Part shown: piece after piece, positions 9,088-18,454 of the stretch
Layout: each line of letters begins with the position of its first letter
Numbering within the stretch: position 1 is the stretch's first letter
Assembly: GCA_037974965.1 (NCBI GenBank)
Contig: JBBPFI010000003.1
Location: forward strand, 1,488,001 to 1,552,000
Reading direction: 5' to 3'
DNA from: Dacryopinax spathularia
Taxonomy: Eukaryota; Basidiomycota; Dacrymycetes; Dacrymycetales; Dacrymycetaceae
DNA length: 64,000 nt
The notes under the pieces: model-generated
The model's database searches: none
What the model was told of the DNA's origin: nothing
Seen by the model: only the letters and a program-made list of their open reading frames with translations
Position numbers and translations under genes: made by a program

Positions 9088-11983
9088 ATGGCACCCTGGG
9101 ATTCAAAACTATATCCACCGAACTGCTTGCGGACGCCCGAGCTTTCTGAAGACGAGGCGATGCCCGCGCTAATTGCCCTTCGCCAAATCCTAAGCCACTC
9201 AAACCCAACTGAGCCTGAATCAGGAGATTGGGTTTCTGAAAGCGAGTTACCCGATTCGAACCTTCCTGACGCACATGATCGACTATATGCGCGTCCATCC
9301 CGCACACCTCCGCCAACTGAAACAACGCCCGACCATAAGAGACGGCGACTGGATCGCACTGAGCAAGCAAGATCTGAGCTAATCCAAGCTGAAGAGACCA
9401 GGTGCATCCTAGAGCATGGTAGGAAGGAAGAAGAGAGACGCAGAAACGAAGCAGCGGCCGAAGCTGAGGCCGAGCGCACGCGGCATGAACAAGAAGGGCG
9501 TCGCAAAGCATACTTCGGCTTCGCGAAAGCCTGCTCGGGATCTCGAACCCCAACCCCTCCCTCTACTCAGTCTACTCCCAATCACATACGCTGGCAACGT
9601 GAAACCGAAGAGCCGAGTAAGGTGTGGAGTGAGGACATGATAGCCATGCCTAGGGACATTCCGTGGCAGGCCTGGGCCTCGGGGGAAGATCGCCCCTTTC
9701 TGCCCAACACTGATGCAGAGCGCCAGGAGGAACTGATAGTCTACCGACATATTGAGGTTGTACATTATCTCCTGGCGAACGCCCTTGAAGCTACCGGTGA
9801 GCTCTCTGAAGAGGAAACCAACAAGCTGGCGGCCTGGTGGGAGATGGCTGCAGACTGGGTGGTAAGGATCTTGATCACTGGGATCGTTATCGCCCTGATA
9901 TTCCCGTAGGAATCAAGTGATGACTGGGACCGAGGGAGCTCACGTATGCCGAATCGTTATCTCGCTCATCTCGAAGAAGCCTTGTACGAGCTCGCCGAGT
10001 CATACGATCTACCAAGGGACGAATGGCCTCCTCTTCGCCCCAATAATCGTCGCCTGAGACGTATTGACACGCCTAGGGAGAACTTTCTTAGGAAAGAAAT
10101 AGCATTGATACGCTCAGTTTGCGAGCGAAACTTTCCTGGTGTGCTGGAGAGATGCACGAGCCCGCAAGACTACATCGATGCGATTGCAAGTCTTCGTGTT
10201 TTCGTACTGCCATGGTATGGGGATTACTCCCAGATATCTCGAGAACGAGTCGAAGAGCTCTTCCTATATCGCGCTAGCTGTGTAGTATGCAAGGCGACTC
10301 TCCTACTCTCCTTTGACTTACCTCCTTCGCACAGGGGCTTGTTCTAGCTGCCCGCTCCCCTGGCGTGCTCCGCGAGCACGGTGGCAAGCACCCGCTAACC
10401 GAATCAGCCGGTATTCTTACTGATGAAGTCCTTTACCTTGCTTCATGGCATATTCATTTGGGGTTTCCTGACCCCTTCCCGGAGAAACAGACCTTCGGTC
10501 CTGATATTAACTGGGAAGACATGTACGAGCGAGCTCGACAGTGCCTACCGCTCGCTGCTTTCAATCACGACTATTACTCGTCCCTCTTCATTGAAGGAAT
10601 GTTAAGTGCTATCAACCAAAATAAGCCGCGCCCTCCGCTAAAAAAGAACGAAGAAAGGGTGACAGAATGGTTCGCAAACGTCTCGTTGGCTCTGGTAGGT
10701 CCTTTCAATCAAAATGGCCGCAACAACCGATGACCGGAGACTGCAGCTTACTCTGGAGTATCATCATGAGAATAACTGCCCTTTCACCGTGGAACAAGCG
10801 ACCAAAATTGTAGAAATCCTGAACGTCGTGCTGGAATGGCTGTTTCGCTACGACAAGTGGCAGTACCCCTTTACTCCGAGCAAACTTCCAAGAGCAATCG
10901 CCAAGCGCCTTAATGTCAAACTGCCCAACGGCCGAGCACTGCAAAGACCGGCTCCTCTTCTCACCCGTGCCCATCTCCTAAGCTCCGCTAGTCGTCCTAT
11001 GCAAGAGGCAGAGTGGGATTATCGGATCGGTCAGCACACTGTGTATCGCCGCCGCCAACTAGACAAGACCGTTCTCATAGAAGACCACGCAGTCTTGGTA
11101 CCCGATGCGATCGATGGAGGTCAAGGCAACGAACCCAAGCGCTTAAGACCTTCGAAAGCTCAGAAATTATCCCCTTTCCCCAAGGCCCTATTACGACAGC
11201 CAGAGTACTGGGCGATCGCGACATACACACGAGACCAGTGGCCGAGCCCAGAGGATATCAAGGAGAACGGTACTGTTAAGATCACTGGGTATCCGGCCGG
11301 CAACATCTTCGTAAGTATTCCGTTCCCCTTCTACAACCCGTTCCCCTTCTACAACCCATTCCCCTACTACGCACAATCCCCTTCTACATCCCATTCCCCT
11401 GCTACGCACAACCCCCTTCTACAGCCATCTGCCCTTCAATATCAGTTCCACTTCTCTCCGAGCGACAGACGCGTACCTCGAACTTGTTCTCGCTCCGCAT
11501 TCTAACCAAAGACAGATTCACGACGAAAGAGAAGCATGCCACGGCTGTCGTATATGGAAAGGCAGTCGAGTTGGACCGAATCGCTGGTGTCGCAGATGGG
11601 AGAGGCAGTGTTGCGTGAGATGCCGCCGACATAAAGGCATCTGTACCTGGTGCAATGGTGTGTACGGCAATAGTAAGAACTTACCTTGTTGCTAGCATAT
11701 TGAGTGCTGACTGACCGACCCAGTTTCGATCAAATACTTCGACGAAGAAGGACCGCTGTGCCGTGGGGACATTGATGACTTGGACCAGCTCATCCGTGAG
11801 CATTTCTTTGAAGGAGGGGACGATTTCCCGGATGGTCGGAATCCAGAGGTGTGGAGCAATCCGAACTACGAGGGCTTGATCAACGCATTGGGCAACAAGC
11901 AGCTTACGAAGAGCACATACTTCAAGAATAACGTCGCGCTTGTCCCTCTTACTGACGCTTTCTTGAATGTGAAGGCCGAGTAG
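9088..11983 (+). CDS. Large Cys-rich hypothetical protein, six exons
   Basis: Model join(9088..9861, 9910..10284, 10335..10694, 10747..11310, 11516..11672, 11724..11983), 829 residues, frame-consistent at every junction. Introns are 48, 50, 52, 205 and 51 nt. Residues ~90-150 are strongly charged and probably coiled (EEERRRNEAAAEAEAERTR). The middle ~500 residues are helical-looking without a recognised domain. Exon 5 carries a compact cysteine cluster (ACHGC, WCRRW, QCCVRCRRH, ICTWC) that is probably zinc-binding, followed by ISIKYFDEEGPLC. The 205-nt intron is four times longer than the others and holds a repeat C array, ending in CTAAC and AAAGACAG. The Cys cluster followed by a short acidic-aromatic segment resembles the gene at 1-1940, so the two may be distant paralogues. 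Function unknown; possibly DNA-binding. Confidence 0.7.
11318..11427 (-). repeat. Repeat C inside an intron
   Basis: About six degenerate copies of the repeat C word (reverse complement, CCCCTTCTACAACCCATT-like) within intron 11311-11515. The copies add multiples of 18 nt, so an unspliced message would stay open to a stop at 11503. Confidence 0.75.
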
Positions 11984-12114
11984 ACAGGAAGAGAGAGGCA
12001 ACGACTAGTGGAGTTAGCATGATTGACACCGTAATTGAGGTTTTGGAACCACCTACGCCCGAGCTAGCGCCATTGTGCTGCTATGGAAGGATTGACAGAC
12101 AACCGCAGGACTGA

Positions 12115-13200
12115 TTGAAGCTGTGGAGCTGTATGTGCAGGCTGAGACGCAGCCTGCACTTCGAAGACGACTTGGCGGGGGAGGACAGCGACCGGCAGCG
12201 CAGATGGAGCTGTATGTGCAAGCTGAGATGCAGCCTGCATGGGGGGAGACGAGCCAGGAAGTGAGTGGGGGAAGGGGCCAGGTCATAAGCCAGACCAGCT
12301 GCGGAAGGAGCTGTATATGCAGGCTGAGATGCAGCCTGTACTGAGTAGACGACTTGACGGGGGAGGACAGCGTCCGGCAGCGCAGATGGAGCTGCATGTG
12401 CAGGCTGAAACGCAGCCTGTACGGGGGAGACGATTTGACGGGGAGAACAACTGCCGGCAGTCCAGATGGAGTTGTATGTGCAGGCCGAGACGCAGCCTAT
12501 ATGGGAGACGAGCCGGGGAGTGAGAGGGGGCAAGGGGGGAGGAGATAAGCCAGACCGGCAGCGCAGATGGAGTGGTTTGTGCAGGCAGAGACGCAGCCTG
12601 TACGGGGGGGGACGAGCCGGGTGTGAGAGGGGAGAGGGGGGAAAGGTAAGAGAGCGACCAGACCAGCGGCGAGACAGGAGTTATATGTGCAGGCTAAGGC
12701 GCGGGATAGTTCCTGCCTCAGCCAGCAGCAGACTAGGAGCTGTATGTGCAGGCTGAGGTGCAGGATCGTTGCCTGCTTCAGCCTGTACAGGGGAGACAGG
12801 CCGGGTGTGAGGGGGGGAAGGGGGAGTAGTAGGAGCTGTATGTACAGGCTGAGGCGCAGCGTCGTTGGCCGCTTCTGCCTGTCCGTAGAGGACCTTGGGG
12901 GCGACCATTGGGGTGAGAGGGGACTCGACCAGACCACGGGCAGGTCAGAGCTGGTTGTACAGGCTGAGACGCAGGATCATGTCTACCCCAGCCTGTACAG
13001 GGTGAACGAGCGGGGTTGGAGAATCTGAGCCAGCGACTAGGTTGGTCCTGTATGTGCAGGCCGAGACGCAGGAACGTACTCCCTGCATCTGCGAGTATCG
13101 GTAGACGGTAAGGCTGGAGCCAAGGGGAGGGGAATCGAAGAGACGATAGGACGAATAGGGCGTGTATGTGCAAGCTGAGACGCAGGATTGTCGTGTCCAG
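12115..13200 (+). repeat. Large degenerate repeat A array
   Basis: About twelve copies of the repeat A core spaced 60-110 bp apart, with GC-rich spacers (GGGGGAGGACAGC, GAGACGAGCCGGG) that also recur. Several frames on both strands stay open through it because the core has no stop in five of six frames. I see no splice-consistent gene; 11984-12114 and 13201-13416 show no gene either. Confidence 0.75.
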
Positions 13201-13416
13201 CAACCCTGTGAATGAGATGGATGATATCGTAGGTAGAATAGTAATCTCGTTTTCACTTTGGACTAGTCATAGCATTGAATTGATGTTAATACCGATGACA
13301 GGAACGCAAACGTACGAGGCTACGGTATAGCGGTGTGAGGGCGGTATAGGTATCTGTGCGTTGGGGGAGGGGCATTCGAGAGAAATACACTAAGAATGAA
13401 ATCGTATCTACCCATT

Positions 13417-14971
13417 CTACAACTCGTCCTTCTCCTTGAGGAAACCGGGAAGAGCTTTCAGCGCACCGATGACGAGCTTGATGGTATCAAAGTGAAAGGC
13501 GTAGTTTAGTACCGCCCATGTAGCTGCGAGTAATCAGTATGAGGAGGCGAGGTGTGACGAAAGTAGACTTACTAGCCATGATCACGATGATATGATAGTT
13601 CTTGATGAGTTTGCCGAGCGCCCAGAAGATAGCCCAGAAAAGCGCGATGAACGGGAATAAGAGGACTCCCAGAAGGTTTTCACCGAAGAGCCGTAATTCG
13701 TAGTGATGCCGGAACGGTTCGAGGACCATTTGTACCAAGAACGGCGCAATTCTTGCAGTCCACAGACGAAGGTCGCCGATGTCGTCCCAGCTAGCCTTCG
13801 CGAGAGCGCCCCACAGTGCCCCAATGGATTGTACGACCCATATTCCGGCGTCCCCTCCGATAGCCCGTTGTTCGACAATGGCTGCCAGGCGTTCGGGTGC
13901 CGTCAAAGCAAAGAAAGGGCGACGGGCGGCATGTCGAATGGGTACCTGCAAAGGAGTTAGCCAGGAATATACAATCGGGACGAACGCCGCCTGTGAATCC
14001 GCCACAGACAGCGCGCCCAACTGATAGGCGTACCTGGACTCCTTCCCTATCCTTAGGCAAGGTACCACTACCACCTTCCTCCTGCTCGCCGGCGAGCACA
14101 CCCCTTTCGCGAACGCCCTGCGACTCTGACCCACGCCGACCCCTCTCAACCCTCTCATCCGCCCCATCCGGCTGTTCAGCCTTGATCGTTGGTCCTCCAG
14201 CTTGCGCATTCAGCCCGTTGGCGAGGAGAGTCGTGGTGGGAATAAGGTAGGTGGCCCAGGACTCGAGGAGATCCTCCATTAACTTCCTCGCACGCAGACG
14301 GTACGGGCGAACGAGCATACGAGGAGGCGGCCGTGGCTCGCGGGCGGCAGCGACTGGCTGGGTGGACGCTCCAAGCGGGCCGAGTTCGATGGGTGGACCA
14401 GCGAAGTGCTGATCATTGTGCCTCAGCGGCCACCATCCACGTCCGGGCGTGGGGTGAACCGTTGAGTCATTGCCGCTCGAAGCCAGGGCCGGTGCAGAGG
14501 GAGGCGAAGTCGTTGTTGAGGTCGTTGTAGGATGTGTATGTGCAGGCGGACGCGGCGGGTTATCTTCACGTTGACATCTATAGAGAGGGAGGAGATGAGC
14601 GAAGCGATCCATGTCGTAAGGTGGTGGACGTAGAAGGCAAGGCGTGCTGCAAAGGACAAGGGAAATGAAGGCGTCGGTACACTTCGGATTTCCTGTGCAC
14701 ACCCCTATCCCTATTCGCGCGGATGCCTCGGGGGTCCTCTATATAAATAATTAGTCAATCTCATTGTCAGTTGTGGCGAAGTATAGTACTCACCTGTAGT
14801 CGTTGATAGTCTAGGTGGTATTGGAAGTCGAACGGGCCTCTGTGGTGGATTCACAGGCGGCGTTCGATGCTGGGTTGGTTCGCCTATCGTCGCAGGCGTC
14901 ATTTCGAGCGAGAAAAAGCATGGCCATAGAAACAATAGACGGCGAAAGGTATTGTAGAACGCGAGATTCAT
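13417..14971 (-). CDS. Hypothetical membrane protein, four exons
   Basis: Model complement(13417..13523, 13573..13945, 14034..14710, 14794..14971), 444 residues, all junctions frame-consistent. The start (MNLAFYNTFRRLLFLW) gives a hydrophobic N-terminus that may be a signal anchor. The middle is Pro/Thr-rich with RMLVRPYRLRARKLMEDLL and an acidic low-complexity part. Exon 3 holds a well-behaved region (LTAPERLAAIVEQRAIGG) and a strong membrane segment (LLGVLLFPFIALFWAIFWAL). The last exon ends FLKEKDEL. Repeat B is translated in exon 1 as TPPVNPPQ and also lies within the 88-nt intron 13946-14033. A repeat A copy lies in exon 2 (RPPAHTHP). The exon 1-2 acceptor is the least certain: an alternative AG 28 nt earlier shifts the frame. 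Partial relic copy at 5.6-5.85 kb. Family not recognised. Confidence 0.6.
13983..14007 (+). repeat. Repeat B copy in an intron
   Basis: GCCTGTGAATCCGCCACAG word inside intron 13946-14033 of the membrane-protein gene, opposite to the coding copy in exon 1 relative to transcription. Confidence 0.8.
14840..14864 (-). repeat. Repeat B copy in coding exon
   Basis: On the minus strand it reads in frame as TPPVNPPQ in exon 1 of the membrane-protein gene. Confidence 0.75.
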
Positions 14972-15026
14972 TGTCAACGAGTTGAGGGCTACTGCCCCTC
15001 GAGCAACAGAGCATCGTCCCCTTATC

Positions 15027-15034
15027 ATATATAC
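15027..15034 (-). promoter_or_regulatory. Probable TATA element of the membrane-protein gene
   Basis: GTATATATGATA on the minus strand, about 55 bp upstream of the ATG at 14971. Confidence 0.4.
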
Positions 15035-15130
15035 CCTTAAGCCCTAACTACCCTATTAGCTAACGTCTCGGATATATCCGGCTACTCGGTATATGTCCGA
15101 GCCTCGGACATGTCCAGACCCTTGGACAAA

Positions 15131-15700
15131 GAAGTTTTTAGTCGGATGCCATCGACAAGACGCGTTTATTCACCGGATGCCATCGACTTCGCATATTTAG
15201 TCAGATGCCATCCGGCTATGGGCGTCTTAGGGAACTAAGTCAAATAAGGCATGGATATGATCAATTTGATCATATTGCAACATGTAACGCGCCCTCCATC
15301 CCCTGTGATACAATATAAAAGTCCGAAGTTCTCCTCCATACTGTGGACTTACCGTAAACATAAAGTGTGTCTCCCAGATTTTCAAAGCACCATAAAATAG
15401 AAGTAAGTCATTAATATTGCAAGAATAGTAGCGTTTTTTCGGCAAGTAAAAAATTAGTTTATGTTGACTTGCTTGGCTTGCAGTTACAACTTAACAAACC
15501 AGGAAGGAGCAGATAGCAAGAATTATCTAGATATATTGTCCGGAATCCGTTGATTACCTGTTGCAATGGATCATATTCATGCCTTATTTAACTTAGTACC
15601 CTGAGACGCCCATAGCCGGATGGCATCTGACTAAATATGCGAAGTTGATGGCATCCGGTGAATAAACGCGTCTTGTCGATGGCATCCGACTAAAAACTTC
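15131..15700. mobile_element. Non-autonomous MULE-type miniature transposon
   Basis: A 570-bp element with inverted termini of about 130 bp (15131-15262 and 15569-15700). The ends begin GAAGTTTTTAGTCGGATGCC and differ at about seven positions. CTTGGACAAA is repeated exactly on both sides (15121-15130 and 15701-15710). Each terminus holds three copies of a GGATGCCATC-like word. The AT-rich core has no credible ORF. Long termini with a 9-11 bp duplication are typical of Mutator-like elements; the family assignment is inference. It sits 240 bp upstream of the coronin ATG. Confidence 0.85.
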
Positions 15701-15940
15701 CTTGGACAAATCTTCACGATCCCTGGAAGCCCTCCTGCACAAGGGTTCGCAGCACCGCGCGGAAAGTCCGGGCTGTGCGGCCCAATCCCGGCGTCGTCTC
15801 CGCTCCTCGTCTCGTCTCCATTCCGCTCGTCTCGCACAACCCACCCAACAACCACCAACCATCTTGCTTCTCTCTTTCTTCCCTTCCTCTTTCTCTGTCC
15901 CCTCTGCGAGCGCGAAATTGTAAAAGGCAAAAAGTGAACC

Positions 15941-17965
15941 ATGTCCCGGTTTGTGAGGCCGTCCAAGTATCGGTACGTCTTGCTTGTGAGTAGGTTGGGC
16001 ACGTGGAGCTGACTATATGCACCTGTTGTTGCGTGGGATGACAGGCACGTCTTTGGCCAGCCGGGGAAAAAGGAGTACGGGCTCGAGAATGTCAAAGTGT
16101 CCAACTCGGCCTGGGACACCAATATGATCGATGCCTCTGCCGTATGTTCCTCCTCGCCTCTCTGTCTGGTGATGTTGTGGACTGAACATGTGGTGTGGGG
16201 CTGTAGAAATACCTCTCGCTGAACTGGAACGCTTCTGGCGGAGGAGCATTCGCGATCCTTCCCCTTCCCTCGCCCTTCTCTCCACTTCCGTTCGGACTGC
16301 ACACCAAGCTGCCGGACATCATCCCCCTTGCGCGGGGGCACAGCGCCCCCGTGCTCGATACAGCCTGGTCGCCACACGACGACAGCGTCGTAGCCTCTGC
16401 GGGCGAAGACGGTCGGATCCTTATCTGGAAAGTCGACTCGGGGGCGTTCGAAGGCTGGGGAGCGGAGAAATGGGAGCCTGTGGATTTCAGCCCTGTTGCG
16501 AGGATCCAGGGCTCGGGCAGGAAAGTGGGGCAGGTGCTGTTTCACCCGACGGCGCAGCATGTCCTTGCTGCTGCGACGGGGGACCATGTTGTCCGCCTGT
16601 ATGATTTGGGGTCGGCGGACGAGCCGAAGATCACGTTGCAGGGGCATAGCGATACGATCCAGAGCCTTGCGTTCAACGGCGTCGGCAGCTTGCTGGTCAC
16701 CACCTGCCGAGACAGGAAGATCAGGCTGTTTGACCCGCGCGCAGGGGGGGAAGCGGTGCGCAGTGCCGATGGGCATCCGGGGATCAAGGGCGCGAGGGTG
16801 ACGTGGATGGGAGATCTGGACAGGTTTGCCACGACCGGGTTTAGCAGGATGAGCGATCGTCAGGTGGGCGTGTGGGACGCGGGGAGCATGAAGAATGACA
16901 AGATGGTCAATGTGGACCAGAGCAGCGGGGTGTTGATGCCTTTCTGGAGCGATAACAATATTCTTTTCCTTGGTACGCTATCCTCCTTTGCCCTCAAGTC
17001 ACCGTCTCAGTGCTGACCTGTTTGCGTTCAGCTGGGAAGGGCGACGGCAACGTCAGGTACTACGAATACGAGAGCGGCAACCTGCACGCGCTCTCGGAGT
17101 ACAAGTCCTCCGAGCCGCAGAGGGGGATGTGTTTCCTCCCCCGGCGGGCGCTCAACGTGCACGAGAACGAGATCGCCCGTGCCTACAAGGTCGTCGCGAA
17201 CGGCGTCGAACCTATCGCGTTCATCTGTCCACGCAAGGTGCGCACACCGCCTCCCTACACCGGGAGCTATTACTGATTCCTTTCGGCGGGATGCAGGCCG
17301 ACGCGTTCCAAGCGGACATCTTCCCCCCCGCTCCGTCCGCCGAGCCATCCCTCACAGCCGCCGAGTTCTTCACGTCCTCCAAACCCCTCGTGCGCAAAGT
17401 CGTCGACCTCCAATCCGGGTCCGTAAGCGTAAGCGTCTCCAACACGCCCGTCAAGTCCTCTTCCCTGCCCCCTCCTTCCTCTACCACATCAGCGCCAGCG
17501 CCCCAGCCAGCGAAGAGCAAGACTACCGACCCCGCCCCCGCCCCGGCGCCGGCGGTCAGCGTAGCCCCAGCTGAGAAACCAGCGAACAAGATGGAGACCC
17601 CCGCCTCATCCGGCCCACTCCGCTCGCCCGTCTCACCCTCCCCAACGCGGATCGAAGTCTCCCGCTCAGACTCCTTCCGCATCCTCACCCCCAAGCCCGA
17701 ACCCGAATCCGACTCCCCCAGCGCAGCGCGCGCCGACTCGCCCGATATCGACGAACCCGAGCCCGCCACCCGGATCGGCGCGGCCGAAGCGAAGGCTACG
17801 CTCTCGGGCGGTGGGTCTGCGCCGGCTGACGGAGCCTTGAGGCAGGAAAATGAGAGACTGAAGAAGGACCTGGCGGAGGCGCAGGCTCAGGTGAGGGAAC
17901 TCCAGATCCAGCTGGATAGTATGAAGGAGGCGCAGAGGGCTGCTAAGGCTTTGCTTATGGGTTGA
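15941..17965 (+). CDS. CRN1: Coronin
   Basis: Model join(15941..15972, 16045..16141, 16207..16972, 17032..17237, 17297..17965), 589 residues. It starts MSRFVRPSKYRHVFG, the conserved coronin N-terminus. WD40 repeats fill residues ~40-300 (LDTAWSPHDD, VGQVLFHPTA, IQSLAFNGVG, VGVWDAG), followed by the coronin-specific extension (GNVRYYEYE, FLPRRALNVHENEIARAYKV). Residues ~400-540 are a Pro/Ser/Ala-rich linker. The C-terminus (LRQENERLKKDLAEAQAQV) is the short coiled coil used for oligomerisation. Family role: binding F-actin and acting with Arp2/3 and cofilin at cortical actin patches. The MULE element lies just upstream and may lie in or close to its promoter. Confidence 0.95.
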
Positions 17966-18454
17966 GCGGGCTTTGACGCTTTGACCGCTGTGCTCGCGGT
18001 GGACGGTATGTTGTGGAGCGTAGAGCTGGTGTTGGTGTTGTTGTTGGTGCTGGTGTTGTGCGGGCCGCTGGAGAGCGGTGGTATGTCTTTTCTAAGCCTT
18101 TTGGGCTAAAATGAACATTTCGCTTGTGATGATCTTCCAAGTGCCTGTGACCCAACAGCTGTGAGGCTGCACCGATGACCTTTCATGAATAAGTGAGACA
18201 CAGTTCATTGTAACAAGAAAGGAAACAGGGAAGACAAGGCCAAATCGAGCTGCGATCCACGCTCCAGAGAGAATAGCCGGCATTATGCGCGTCAGCTCCG
18301 GCATCGTTATGTCCGAGATGACGACGCCACCCGAAAGAAGCCGACCCGCGTTTTATTTTCCACCAAACAGCGACCCAAAGAGTTGGGCCCCTACTTACCC
18401 ATCCCTCGCCATCCTCCCCCTTCTCTCCTTCTCTTCTGCTTACTTTCTACAAAA
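17966..18454. other. Intergenic, coronin to TIM44
   Basis: A GT-rich stretch (18010-18060, GTTGGTGTTG words) follows the coronin stop. The 18340-18454 part is pyrimidine-rich leader before TIM44. No gene seen. Confidence 0.5.

Noticed and set aside
12115-13200. CRISPR-like array of short repeats with spacers
   Set aside because: The window is clearly eukaryotic, the repeats are degenerate, spacing varies from about 60 to 110 bp and spacers share sequence with each other. There are no cas genes.
13791-14702. Single 303-codon ORF as a complete gene
   Set aside because: It needs a GTG start and reads into an intron. The four-exon model explains it together with the downstream membrane segment.
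16970-17965. Separate gene in the second half of coronin
   Set aside because: It is the last coronin exons plus unspliced intron; the spliced coronin model accounts for all of it.
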